Shown in pieces: positions 1 through 12,625 of a stretch of 64,000 nucleotides of DNA (the stretch's first letter is position 1; every line of letters begins with the position of its first letter). The position numbers were made by a program, and so were the translations under genes. Under the pieces are notes generated by a model. It was given only the letters and a program-made list of their open reading frames with translations. It was not told the origin of the DNA and ran no database searches. Source of the DNA: Lycocorax pyrrhopterus obiensis (lineage: Eukaryota; Chordata; Aves; Passeriformes; Paradisaeidae); the NCBI GenBank assembly GCA_014706295.1, contig JACSVZ010000007.1:33467875-33531874 (forward strand). Direction: 5' to 3'.

Positions 1-1755
1 TTCCTCTATCCAGCAATCTCTGTAGAAGATGAGACCACATGTGCCAAATAAAAAAGTTACGTATGTTGTCCAACAATGGGTGAATACTTTTTCTATGAAC
101 AAAATTTTTTACAATATCGGATGAGGCCTAATGAAGGCACTTCAGCTCTAAATTATGTGCTGAAAAATGACAATGTTCCCTAATTTGTCTGTGTATAGTG
201 AGGCATGATTATGGAGCTGGGGGCAGGCGGATGTTCTGGTACATACCTGATAGAGAGACGAGACTGTGGTATATTCTTCTAATGGGAGTTTTGTAAGAAA
301 AAGTTTAATACACAGCTCTTGTCTGAACAAACCTCTCACTGTAAAATGTTTACCTTTAATGACATGCGCTATTATTTCATGATTATTTTAAAATACACTT
401 AAAGAGTTTTACATGTTAACCAGCTACTAAGAATGCCTTAATAGACAACTAATTTTTGTTAGAGGTGTCTCGACAATTTGAATTTTATATGCATGCATTA
501 TGTTTTCTTAAAATGGGGAAATTATGCATCTGAAGGAATCTGTCTAGAATAATGGGGTTCTATAGAGGTTACTTTAATCACGTTCACCAGCAGTTATAGC
601 TGTTTTACATCTTATTTGCAACAAAAGGGAACTCTAATTATCTTCCAAAAGAGCATAAAATGGTGTGCTTTGCTGCTGATGTAATGTTGATTCGTGAATG
701 CTGCTGATCGGAACTGACAACTAAATACATGTCACACTTTTAAGAAATCAGTGGTGGTGACAGGATAACCCTCTTTTGTGACCTGGGGACCAGGAGATGA
801 GGTATATATTTGCTTGCTAAGTAGAAACAATTTACAGTTTTTCGCTTTGAAATAAAAATCGAAAGGCTGTTATAGATGGGTTATCGATGATTTTTAACAA
901 TGCACCAGTTTTGTTATGACTTAGAAACTACCTTCTGTAAAACAGATCTAGTGCTTGCAAATCCCAATAAAATAGTAAGTTTTTGCATATTAGTCTCATT
1001 TTTTTATAAATTACTGACTCTTTAGTTTATAATCCTATATACTTACAGGAATATAAGTCCTTACAATATCTGTAATAGGTATATATTTGCTGCACTTGTC
1101 ATAAGGGACAATAATGAATTTCGATATCTTTCCCACCTGGTTTCAAATGCTTGCAATTCAAGCTCACAGATAACTGCAAATTAGAAACATGCAGCCCACC
1201 AAAACCTGCAAAATCCATCAAATATGATTCAACTGTATATCAACACCCATGCCACCCATGCATATGGAACTGTTGGCTTATATTCCATTTCAACATGGAG
1301 GTAATCCGCAGAGATCTAGATACATTAGGCATAACTGATATTTGCTGCCTGGCATTGTTTAAGAGTCGTGGTGGAAAGTTATTACTTTACATCCCATGCC
1401 TGAATGCTCTGTGTTTAACCTAGATACTGAGATACCTGCCCAGTATGAAAGTTAAATTCACAGCCTCGTTTATTTAAACTAAGGACGGTAATTAAAATGC
1501 TTATATAGGCTGCATTCAGCCTTCTTTTATCACTGTCAATTTTCATCAGCATTGGTGGAGTTTAACACTTCAGTAGGTCTAACTCTGACTGTATAAATTT
1601 AAAATAGTCTGTTTTATTACTGTATACCTCTTCTATGGTTCTTACTGAGTAATAAATATTTGTACAATATTTCTTTTTATAAATTTGGCAGATTTGCATG
1701 CTATTTGTATGTGTGACTCTGTGATAGTATGCAGTAAATAACTTGTGCATGGTTA
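1..1755. other. AT-rich non-coding sequence, possible 3' UTR on + strand
   Basis: No reading frame here looks coding; the longest (1151-1423, +) has an unremarkable composition. The segment contains several AATAAA-like hexamers (near 852 and 966) and leads directly to the poly(A) signal and A run at 1756-1796. It could therefore be the long 3' UTR of a + strand gene lying to the left, or of a retrocopy. No splice sites or known repeats were recognised. Confidence 0.25.
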
Positions 1756-1796
1756 AATAAAGCTAAAGGTTTTCCTCAACTGGCAAAAAAAAAAAA
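1756..1796 (+). terminator. Poly(A) signal AATAAA followed by a 12-base A run
   Basis: AATAAA lies at 1756-1761, and after 23 bases an uninterrupted run of 12 A begins (1785-1796), followed by GAAAAA. This spacing is that of a mature polyadenylated 3' end. A genomic A run at exactly this point is typical of a reverse-transcribed (LINE-mobilised) copy, but a true cleavage site beside a chance A run cannot be excluded. No target-site duplication could be found. Confidence 0.35.
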
Positions 1797-1802
1797 GAAA
1801 AA

Positions 1803-3740
1803 CTTTGTCCACTTTAGTCTATTCACACAGTCTATGGCTTAGAGATGATTAAAGTTAAAAATGTATTTTATCAGAAGTCTTTCTGATAGTAGTCTCTCCT
1901 TTTGTTCATTTTCTCTATCCCTTTGTGGAAATAACCTACTCATGTAAATAATTGCAAATCAGTGATATGATTACCATTATTTTCCAGTGCTTTCATTTAT
2001 AGGTGATGCCCAACAATTTATTTTATACTCATTTTATATCAGTATCATGTTAATAACAGATTTGGTCCGAAAGCTCCTACAACTAGCTTCAGCAAGCAAA
2101 TGATTTTAGAGCAGAAATGAGCATATGATTGACTAAAGATTGGTTTTGAGAGAGGAGGAATGATACCAAAAGCTTTTCTGTCTAGGTTCCTAGAGATTTT
2201 ACGCAACGTTTTCATTAGATGCGATCTGTTTATTCTGATGCATTTTCTTTACTTTGCGTCTGAGCAATACTCTTACACAGAGTTTTTAAATGGACAAGAA
2301 TGGTTCTCTCCTGCCAAGTACCTGGGGAATGTCCTTTGAATTTTATGATCTATTTTTTTTCCACTGGATACCAAGATGTATTTTGTTGTAATTATCAGTA
2401 CATTACTCATCATTACTCATATGGAAAGAAAATACAGTTTTATGATTTACTGAATGGTACCTTTCTGTTTAAAAAGCAAAAAATCAGGTGGAAAAAATCA
2501 AGTACAAAAAATGCAAAGTTGGTTAGTTTTTTATTCCTTCATTTCTGTGAAAAATTTTCCTTTATTTTCATCACTGCTAGCTAGAAGCTCTGCAAATGTG
2601 GGACAGAAGAAGTTATTTCTGAATAGCTAGGAAGATATAAAAAAAATTAGTTTGTCTTATGTGTATACTACAAATCCGCACTTGTATTTTCCATCTCCAC
2701 TCTTCCATTAGAAATAAAAAACATATTTGACCTATAGATGAGACTACCTAGGATGTTTCCCCATCTATTAGCATTTGAACATAAGACCTCTTCTTCATCA
2801 AGTTCAATATCCTAAATTAAATTTTGTACTTCTTTAATCTGAATTAAATGTTTTGTACTGCTTTAATTTGCTGCATAAACATGAAAATGCTTATCTCTAA
2901 CAAAAAAGGGGCTTGAGATATGGATAGTTTCAGGTTTTGGTTTCTTTTAGTACCATTTCACTCATGACCTAAATAGCATTTCTGGACTGGTGGGAGGGTC
3001 TGGTCAGCCTTGTCTTGCTTCTTCTATGAGGCTCCTTCCTCTTACCACACTCCTCAGAAGGTTCCTTTATACTGAGTGAGAGTTCTTGGACTCCTAATGG
3101 CCCAACCTATGCCATTTTTGAGGCAGGACATTTTTTACATGGAAAACAATAAATATACAGAAATGTAAATACATATTTAAAAAGCAGTGAGATTTTGTAT
3201 TTTTCTCAGCTACAAAAGCTTGCAGTTCTGAAAACTCTGTGAGTTCCTCTCGGTTCTGATATTCCTTCTCTGAAAAGAGGAAAATGGTACTTTGATGTTG
3301 TCATGCTTTATTTCAAATAATAAAAATAACAGTATTGAGGATTTTGAGCTGTGTTTTCTTTTCCAAATTCCCCGTCTGGATTGAAGCCTTGTAAGGGAGA
3401 CACATGGAAAATCAGCAATGTGATTTTAAGCATTTGGTGCTACATAGAAACATCTAATGAGCTCATCAACAACTAATTCTCTATTAACAGCTTCCTCAGC
3501 CCTGCACAAGCATGGTCTCCTCCCCTATCAGGCTGGCCCCACTTGAAGCCCCATGTGCCCAGCACTGAGACCAGCAGTTTGCATCTCAAGCTCTGCCCTC
3601 AGCTCTCATTTCTCTCAATTTTTTTCTCCATCTCTTTTCCCAATCTCCTGTAAATTCTTACCAGCATACCAGCCCTATTTTCTCCTTATAGACTTATTTT
3701 TTCCATTTCTTTACTGCTGAAGGATCATTTGTTACTTCCT
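1803..3740. other. AT-rich background
   Basis: Nothing recognised apart from a local tandem copy of CATTACTCAT near 2400 and a somewhat GC-richer patch at 3480-3660 without a usable reading frame or known repeat. Confidence 0.5.
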
Positions 3741-3746
3741 TTTTCA

Positions 3747-3909
3747 GCAAGTAGACATAGCAAGAAGCAAGCTGCCTGTCCTACTTCATGTGAAAGGTGG
3801 GGAATGAAGTGGACGGTGCTCTGTGAGGTTGCTGAGAGAAGAGAAAGCCCTCCCACAGCAGGCTGCACTGGCTCCTTTCCTCAAGAATGGAGCAAGTTTG
3901 GGAGGCAGG
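3747..3909 (+). other. Exon-like segment (possible non-coding exon)
   Basis: The segment is bounded by a good pyrimidine-rich acceptor (CTTCCTTTTTCAG ending at 3746) and a donor (GGCAG then GTAATA at 3910). It is GC-richer than its surroundings. One frame is open across it (peptide including CPTSCERWGMKW), but no family is recognised and the composition is not clearly coding. It may be an exon of a long non-coding RNA or a chance pairing of splice-like signals; the latter is common in DNA of this composition. Confidence 0.15.
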
Positions 3910-6550
3910 TAATATGAAAGGCTTTCCTTGTGACAGAGCCAAAATTTTTTAGAGGCCTGGAGGTTCCCATGTTATCTTGCAGTCTCTGCCAGAAGCCCAT
4001 TACTCATCCCTAATTCATGGGAGCTGGCTTTATTACTACATGTTACTCATTAGTGTTGCTACAGCTGTGGGTGGGAGCTCCAGGCAGTGTTACTCTCCAG
4101 GCCTGGTGCTCACAAGCTGGCCCTTTGTGCAAGAAGTATTATTTTTAAATGTCAACCATGTATTAAGTAATGACTCAAGGGACTAACAAATCAAAGCTCA
4201 AGGCTCTGAGTGAGACACTCATCTGCCTAATAAACACGGAGTTAGATAGTAGCGGATCTCATTTAACTACCAATCACCCTCTAAGCTCAGCTGCTCTATT
4301 TCCCTATCTCGTGTCTAAATATCATATCTAAATATGCTTAAACCCAGACCTTCCACAGGTAGCAGGGCCAAGCGTGAGAAGCAGAAACAAAGCTAAACTT
4401 CGGGTGTCAAGAGAGATCTTGGCACCTCTAGAGCAACACAAAGGAAAAGAATACTATTCATTGACAAGTTGTTTCTTTTCTTACTACTTAAAAATCCAGG
4501 CCCAAAATATATGACTATAGAGCCTGATCAAAGCCCGTTAATTTCCATAGTATTCTTGGCATTGACTTTGATAGGCTGTGAATCAAGCCCATCCCCAAGT
4601 AGAACATATGGGTCTCTTGCACAGCTTATTTCTATTCATACTTCACATTTTTTTTATTTATTTCATACATTATTCACAGTTTGTGATGGCAGAAAGACAG
4701 TTTATATCAGTGACACAAAGAAGACAAAGAAAGAAATACAGCATATGTGTTGTCATTATTATGAAAACTAAGGCATATTGGGCACAATGCATTTCATTTT
4801 CATTATATTACAGGATTCTAATAAGCATCATTGATAGTGAAGTCACTTGTCCTTAGCATAAGTAAAGAAGAAAGAAATGAAAACTTTTCAGGTTCTTTTT
4901 GAAAATCTTGTATACTGTCTAGGCACTTTAGGCACAAATTTAATTTCACTTCAACATCACAAGTTCCTTTGATGACAAAGTCACGTATCTTTACTCCCAA
5001 ACACAAAAGTAAATAAGACATTTAGATAGTTTTCTTTTACTTTGAAGGCAATTTTATATTTGAAAATGTGAGTGCCTATGTCAGACACATTGAATTTTCT
5101 GGTTCAGTCCAGCTCTGGGTTTGGTAAGGGCAATTATTTAATACCTGATAAAACACAACTCTGTCTACCTGAAGGTCTACAGAAATATATGAAATCTTTA
5201 AGTAAATACGGATTAAGATGGAAAGGCAGGAACTGTCTCTCATGACAAGGCCCCAGCCTTATGCAATGTGTACAGTTATAACCAAGCTCACATATTCATT
5301 AATCTAAGTTATAACTCGGGGTCTCAGAAGACCTGGGGAATGCTGAGCTCTCACCCTAATTTTATATATTTTATTTTATCTGAATTTTAATTTAATTTAA
5401 TTTTATGCAATTTTTTACCTAATATCTATCAAGTTTTTTTACCCAAAGCTCCCAAATATTCCTTTCACACACTGCCTACACTTCCTCTCCACTTAGATCT
5501 GCTTTTTTGTGCAGATTAAAAATTAATGTCTGGTTGCCAGGAGGAGAGAGTGATTATTAAATCCACAGTAGCAATTTTTTAAACAAATAAATAAAAACAG
5601 CTGGGAAAAGTCAACAAGATCTCCAAGTCAGTAGTATAATGTCTCTTGAAAATATGGACAGAATGTTTTGCCATTGAGATGTGGTAATGGTATTGCTAAC
5701 AGCATGCAGCAACTAGGAAAGAGAACACTACATGGCAATAGCCTTTTGTGGTGATTTTTCTTTTGGAAGGAAGAAAATGAATGAATATGATTTTTCTTGT
5801 GAGTCAGTGATGAATATTTCCCATGTATGCCACTGCTGAGTTTCCTGTAGGTCATAACAGATACAAGTGGGAGGACAGGATCGTTGTCTGGGAGAAGATC
5901 ACAGAATTAAAAAATACATCCCCAGTGTTATTTCATTATTTTAGTGAACAAAGAGAATTCTATTTAAAACTATCTATTTTAAAAGATACTTTCTCAGATT
6001 TTTCACTCTGAACTGAAATTCACTCCCCACAAGAGCAATAAGGTCATATTTGTATGCACTTTATTTTGCAGAAAATGCTCATTTATCAGCTCTGTTCCTG
6101 AGTTCTAATAATCCACACGTGCGTGCTCTTTAATAGATTTTAAAAAATAGTTCTTATGAAAAGGACACAAAGTGCTCTTATGAACATAGTTTCCACAGAG
6201 TAACACATAGATAGAGATATGCTACTGCCCTAACCACTTAAGCATTTTAGATCATTGGCCAATGTTTAGATCATGGATGTGTTTTTAGTGGCTAAAGTGT
6301 TTTTAAAGCTTAGGGTTTGCTAGCTCATCATGTCACAGTTTAAAAGAGCCAGTCAGGACACTCTCTTCTGAGCCTAAGAAATGTTTTTCAAGATTTTTTT
6401 GCTTTCCTTTCTCTAGGACCAGTTCTATGCCAAATAAGGTCTCCTGGCCTCTTGGGATAGCAAACCAATTTTTCTAGGAGGCTCACATAGTTCTGGTGAC
6501 CACTTTCCCAGTGCTCAAGTACTGCGCACCACCAAATAGTTTATACTAAC
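3910..6550. other. AT-rich background with a TTTAA repeat
   Basis: No gene or known transposon recognised. Low-complexity TTTAA repeats occur at 5384-5405. Reading frames in this stretch are short and have chance-like composition. Confidence 0.5.
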
Positions 6551-6551
6551 T

Positions 6552-6884
6552 TTATTTCTCAACAGCTGGACACAGACAGCCTTGAAGAAAACAACACGGG
6601 TGGATAAGGGTCTTCCTGAAAGGCACCTGGTGGTGGAAATAACTTGTAGCATTGTGAGAGACCAGTTTGCTCTTGAACCTTAAGCTTGTGGTGAGCTTAT
6701 CAAGGCATTCTGCCTGGTCTGGGTCTCCTTCCTGGGTCTCCTTCCTTCCACTTCCTTCTGTGTCACTCTCTCCCTCTTGTCTAGGTACACAGGAGTTTGC
6801 ACCTGGGAGGACTACTTGAAGTGGAAGGGTGGTAGGCACAGACAGTTGCATGAAGCACGTGATCTTTCCATCTCTCCCATCCAC
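6552..6884 (-). other. Unassigned 110-codon open frame, probably chance
   Basis: This is one of the longest frames outside the LTR copies. The middle portion is acidic and polar (REGESD-like, many E, D, K, Q, S, T) and the C-terminal part is Cys-rich. No signal peptide, domain or motif is recognised and no matching splice sites are evident. The segment is GC-richer than its flanks. It contains a perfect 13-bp tandem duplication (6719-6731 and 6732-6744, CTGGGTCTCCTTC on +), which suggests simple slippage rather than coding constraint. A few stop-free runs of about 110 codons are expected by chance in a window of this size and composition. Confidence 0.12.
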
Positions 6885-8345
6885 CCTCCAAAATCTTCCT
6901 AACTTTCCAAGATTTATTATCTACTTTACTTCGCCCCAAAACACCTTTGCTGATTCTTGGTCCTCACTCCTAAACACCTGGGAAAGTCACTTTTGGTAGA
7001 GTGATTTTGAATTTTCTACTTCCAAGGGTGAGAATGACGCAAATTATTTTATCCTCATCCTTAGGAAAAAAAAAATTCCATTGTCTCTTCTGCTGAGGAA
7101 GCATGAGGCTGCTCTAACTAAGAAAAAGTGAAGTTTCCAAAGTTCTTCTGAAAGATAAAAAATAGAAGCAAAGAATGTGACAATGAGGTGCAGTGCAATG
7201 GTCAATGGAATATGGGAAAATGCCACAAGTTTCTAGAGTCAATGTCTTTCCAGCTATGACCCAAAAATCTATCTCTTATTTTGACACTCTTACAATATGA
7301 AGTATTGTGTGAACAGATATCACTTCAATAAATGTTAAATGTTTCCAATAAACCTGGAAAGAAATTTCAATATACCTAAAGTGGAGAGCATCTATAGACT
7401 CTGGCTAGTTTTCAAATAAGAAAGGTGCAGCTTTTCTTCATATTTGTCTTCTTAAAAAGAACAGCCAGCCAATGCTATATGCTCTTTCAACTATATTTCA
7501 AATATGACTTTTTATTAATGTCACTGTGATTACTTGCTTTCCTGACTCCATGTAAGGAATAAGATTTGTTTAATCTCCTTTCTCACCAAGCCTACTTGTC
7601 ATCTTGAGTTCCAACCTTAAAAAGAAAATCTTAATCTGGCTAGTTGTCTCATAGTATTTGGCTTCTTCTAGATTAGGGTGGGTTTTGTGTCTTTAATAAA
7701 AGGAGGATCTTTTAAGAGTAACTCAGTGCTGACTACCAGTATGAAAAAAAACTTTTAATATTGCTGACTTAAGGACTATTATTACAGATAAAATGTATTT
7801 TGATCTACTCAGCAATGTGAAAATATTATATTTGCAACACAGAAATATTTAACCCAACCAAAACCAGCAACCAGAAGAAAATCCAAGAATTTAAAACCCT
7901 GGGAACAAATCATTAAAGAACAAATCTTCAAAGTATATAGGAATTTGTCTCATAGTCTGAAACCAATATCTGAGCAAAAATCTTTCATTTAGAAAATCTG
8001 TACAGATACAGATGAAAATAATTCTTTGTTCAACAGCTTCCTCTAGTTAATAGTGTAAAGGAAGTTTTAAATATTGTCACATCCAGAACTGGATTCTGAG
8101 TTTTATTTTCTTTTAATGACAGTTCTCATGACTGAGACTTCTGAAACTCATAATTCTGGTTTACATGTTTAAACAGGGAAAGGAATGAGTTCTGCAATTT
8201 GAATAGGAACCTCAAAAACAAAAAAGAATTTTACATAACTGTACTATATTAGAAGTCTGAAGAAAAGCATCAATTTAAAAGCCATATAATGAAGTGGCTG
8301 AATTTATCTACAAGACAAATATAAGACTGAAATTTAAAAGTAATA
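6885..8345. other. AT-rich background
   Basis: No gene, repeat family or splice structure recognised. Confidence 0.5.
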
Positions 8346-8351
8346 GTTCTT

Positions 8352-8412
8352 TAAGACAGTGCCTGTGTGCCTCAGTTGTAAACTGGGACATTGGTAATAA
8401 TGTGAAACACTA
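8352..8412 (+). mobile_element. MIR-like ancient SINE fragment
   Basis: The text around TGTGCCTCAGTTGTAAACTG followed by GGACATTGGTAATAATG parallels the 3' half of MIR-type SINEs (a CTCAGTTT...TGTAAAATGGGGATAATAAT stretch). MIR-like elements are ancient amniote repeats and survive in birds as heavily diverged fragments. Only about 60 bp is recognisable, so the family name is tentative. Confidence 0.35.
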
Positions 8413-11230
8413 AGCAAACATACAAGATTCTTCATATGCCAAACACAAGACAATTGTTCCAGCAAGAGGGATTTTCTTTGTTACCACCATCTTCTAAGTG
8501 TACAGGCAGACACAGGTTTGGAAAAAGAAGTGTAATAATACATTAGCTCAAAGAATACGGCCAGAAAATGCAAACTTTTTCGGTCAGACAAATCTTTCTT
8601 CAGGTCATATGCGTCAAAGTAACATAGATATTTCATGAATATGTCAAAGCCAGTTTTGCAAATATTTAGAATCAAAGTAAATGAGGTCAGAATTTTGTGG
8701 AAAAGACCAGTCAATTATCCTATAATTAAAGCCTGCATAATAATGCATTACACCATGGAATATAATTCACATTCAGTGTGCAGCTGTACAACTGGTATTT
8801 CCTAACACCAGAATAATAGACTGCAATCTCAGTAATTGTGGCACTGACTAGAAAATCTTGAAGATACAGAAGATGTTAAAGACATTCTCCCCAGAAATTG
8901 TGGGTTTGTTTTTTCTTTGATAAGCACAATAACATTATGTCTCTCCTCTTCATTCAAAACTGTGGTGAGCAAGTCAGTTTTGTGCCTTGCATTGTTAAAA
9001 TTTTGTAATACTTTTGCAAGACTAACATACGTGGATAAGACTAATAAAGCCACACCTTTTAAACACATACTCTTCTTGTTTCTCCTGGCCTGCAACTGCT
9101 TACCTTATTGCATCTGCTGTACGTTCTGCCCTAAGGAGGAAATATGTTCACACACTGCATTAAATACCTTTATAGAGCAGAAATGCACATGCCTGTAAAA
9201 GAGGAGTAAACTGGCCCTCTCTGAGCTAGAGAATCAGATTGTGAATGATTGACTTCGCAATCAAAACCAAGTATTTACATGCCTTCAGCTGTATCTTGCA
9301 TGGAGCTGAGTCTTCCTGGTTCATTTGCTACAGTCTTTTGGCCTCAGTAAGATACTGTTGTAGATGACAGTGTTATTCATGCTTAAATCCATTTATTTGA
9401 TGAAAGCAGAAGTTGCTGCTTAAACTCATCTGTAAAAGCTTCAGAAGGTAGTAAATTATTTCAAATATCAGGCAAGAAATTAAGTGATTTACATGCATAC
9501 ATGTCTTTTTAGGAAAGGCTCAATAAGAGTAAAATATCAGAGTATGGGTTAAACCAGATCCTGCAACATAACCACCAAAGTGATAAAATTCAGATGTGTC
9601 CCAAAAGATGTAGCTGGTTAGTGAAATACCCAGGTTAACAGAAAAGTCAAGTATTCTGGGTGCTTCTTGTGATTTCAGTGATGTTTCCTCAAGATTTTTT
9701 CCACTGAAAAATGCATTATTAAATAATGTAATATTATCATATGATCCATAAACAGAGGTAATGACCATAATCCACTTTGCAAGCTGTACATAAGAGGCAT
9801 GTACCAACTTCAATGTTTCTCAGTATACAGTTTTGCCGCCTGGGAAGTGAATAAACGAATTATTGCTCATGACTGTGATTTTATGGGTTGCAAACAGTGG
9901 ATCTGAGTCAATCAAACTCAGATTTTTATCCAAAGGAATAACTGACTGTTTATGCCATTAGACATGAATTGCTGCTTCATTAATTATTAGCTAGCCACTA
10001 TGTCCAAAAATGGTGACAGAAGAATATTGTGTGCACATATCTTCATGCAACTTACACCAGAGACGGAGTATTATCATTAAAATAACTCTTGTCAGTCATT
10101 AGGGCTTTTTTCCAAGTTCCGTTCATGCTTATATACTCATCATGCCTCTTCTTGTTTTTGTAACTCAGTGATGCAGAGTGAGTTCTAAATACCATTAGCT
10201 TGTTCAAGGCCTGGATTGTTGGCTCCTTCCCTTACAGTGCTCTGAGCAAAATCAACATTTTTCTCATTCGTTCTACTCCTTTGCTTTTCAGGGGCAGAGC
10301 TACCACTGAAGACGATTTGCAGTTTTTGATAGATCAACACAGCTCTGCAACAAAAGCTGACTTGCATAAATTTTAAGCACAGAGCTTGATGAAAGCAACC
10401 ACACTTCTGGGTATGTAAAGTCTATAGGTAATCATCTGCATTGCCTTAGAAACTGAGAAGTGTTTTGTGCTGCAGGCACAAGGTTATGCATTTGCTAAAT
10501 TTGTTGCATTTAGTAAAAATACAGGGTACACAATTCTAAGTTCTAATAGAGGCGTATAAATAAAGAGCTATGTGTAGCTGCATTTAAATCTTCTGTCATT
10601 GAAGACAAAATTTTAACAGAAAACACCTGGATGTGTAATTTTTCTCTGTCATCATAAACAGAACATTCATTTGGAACTGTATTGCATTTCATTTCTCTAA
10701 GCGTATTGGGCTTTTTAGCGCAGATTTTCTTACGTTCTGTGGATACAACAAGCAAACATAATGGAAAACAAGAATGAGACCTGGGTTTCTCTCCCTTCTT
10801 GTAACAACTCTATGTTATTAGAAGCAATGACACTGTAAACTCTACTGGGTACTGTTAAATTATCTTCAGGAGTTCATCAGTTATGACATTCTATTTCTAC
10901 TCTATTTATTCTTTATTACTGGTCCTTCCAAATGTGATTTCACACAACTTTTTAAAGGGACATAAAATCCTTGCATACCTTTGCCTTTAAGTAGCTCTTA
11001 CCTTTATGCCCTTAGCCTCAAGCAACTCAGCTTCTGGGCAAGGGCCTGTTCAGCTCTCTGTGCCAAAAAAAGAGTTCATAAATTCGTGATCAGCCTGATT
11101 TACCAAACAAACAATAACAGTTTTCAACTTGAATCGATGAGACATGAGTTACCACAACATTTTGAGACATCCCAAAAGGTAAATCTAGATAGTTAATCAA
11201 CTACTGTCCCAGGTTTTCTAGAAATCTCAA
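8413..11230. other. AT-rich background
   Basis: No supported gene. The minus-strand frames at 8829-9095 (88 codons) and 10185-10367 (60 codons) have fairly plausible amino-acid composition, but lack convincing splice boundaries or any recognised motif. Confidence 0.45.
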
Positions 11231-11446
11231 AAATTACAGAATGACAATTTGAGTTTGGATGAGACCTCTGGAGGTCATCTCGTCCAACCCCTTCCTGTTC
11301 CAGTATGGTCACCTAGAGCAGGTTTCCCAGGACTATGTCCAGATGTCTTTTGAATATTTCCAAACTCCATTTTCAAGAGACTACACAACCCACTGTCTGT
11401 GACAGTGCTCAGTCACCTTCACAGTAAAAAATTCTTTATCTTTAAG
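11231..11446 (-). mobile_element. CR1 LINE, 3' end fragment
   Basis: Read on +, this is the reverse complement of a CR1 3' end: GAGACCTCTGGAGGTCATCT, CGTCCAACCCC, CACCTAGAGCAGGTTTCCCA, then CACAGTAAAAAATTCTTTAT. These are standard landmarks of avian CR1 tails, running from the 3' UTR (low coordinate) back into the end of ORF2. The copy is 5'-truncated like most CR1 insertions and carries many substitutions. It has no coding capacity. Confidence 0.88.
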
Positions 11447-12526
11447 AAAAATAGTACTGATTAACCAGCAGTGATGAGGAGAAGCAAAAGCTAGGAGTGA
11501 TAAGTCTCAGTTTCACTGCGATTGCTTTGTGATTTCCACAATCAGACACTATGGAGTTTTGTTTTCATTTTTATGTCAATAGGTGTGTGTCAAGTCCTGG
11601 AACAATAAAAAAGTCTTAATAAAAATTAATAATGGAATAACAGAAAACCCATTGCCTGAGTCACTTGATGAATGACTCAATGACAACACATGCATGAATA
11701 CTCTTTGTTCCTGTACTAATTGTGTGAGGCAACTTCACTGCCAGACCTCAGCCACAGTAACTCTACTGCTACCTCCAACGTAAGGGGATTTATCCTAGGC
11801 ATGACACTGAAAAAATGATTACAGAGAGGACAAAAAAGATAATAGCAACAATAGTTGAAGACACCATCCTCAAAATATTTGACCTCCAGGGTACTTCATC
11901 TCAAGTGGAAAAACAAACCTGTTGGGGAATGGTAAGGCTAGTTGTGGTTGTTACAGAAGTTTCCAGCGTTTTCTTTGTCAAGCCAAGATTTTTTTTGTTC
12001 CCACTCTCAGAAAACATTTCCTATGTTTATCTAACACATCACATCCATCACACATATATTGTCATTCCTACAGAAACCCTCAGTTTGGCTTTCCAATATA
12101 GCTAGAGGAAAAGTAAACAAGCAAACAGACATTCCTTTCTCCTAGTCCTGTCTGCAGTGGTAATGGCCAACAATTTTGTGAGTGAAGTTTTGTCTTGTTT
12201 TCCAGTTTGAGCCAACAATTACTACTGATCATACCAAAAAAGGCCAGCAGACTAAACTGAATTTTACCTTTGTCCTTTTGTGGTCTACAATGATTGACAG
12301 CTAAATTTGGTTTTGCCATAAGTAAAAAGAGCAAACTCTTGGCAAGTGTCCTGAGATGACTCCAACATCTCCACTGCTTCATAAATTTGTCAGTTTATAT
12401 TCAGGGATTTTTTTGTGGAGTTCCGATGAAGATCAACAGCAGAATGTACATGTCAGCTTTTTCAGGTGTGGAGGTGTCCTCTCATGGTAAGTAGCTTTCA
12501 AGTTTGTTACATTTGGGGTAATAATA
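11447..12526. other. AT-rich background
   Basis: No gene or repeat recognised. Open frames at 11815-12105 (+) and 12080-12382 (-) are of chance length and carry no motif. Confidence 0.45.
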
Positions 12527-12625
12527 TCATTACTATGGTAATGACAAAATATGTGTCACTTTTGGGAATGAGAAATTACACATAATTTCTATTTGCTTCA
12601 GTCTTGTTTCTATAGTAACAAGACT
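12527..12625. promoter_or_regulatory. Paired palindromes with RFX X-box-like cores
   Basis: Two imperfect palindromes lie 60 bp apart. The first (12527-12544) is TCATTACTATGGTAATGA, with 8 of 9 pairs matching. The second (12600-12625) is 26 bp with arms AGTCTTGTT and AACAAGACT around CTATAG, 12 of 13 pairs matching. Both centres (ACTATGGTAAT; GTTTCTATAGTAAC) resemble the RFX X-box, whose consensus is GTTRCCATGGYAAC. RFX factors bind such inverted repeats in ciliary and neural enhancers. Binding here is inference only. TAAT-rich sequence continues to about 12700. Confidence 0.3.
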
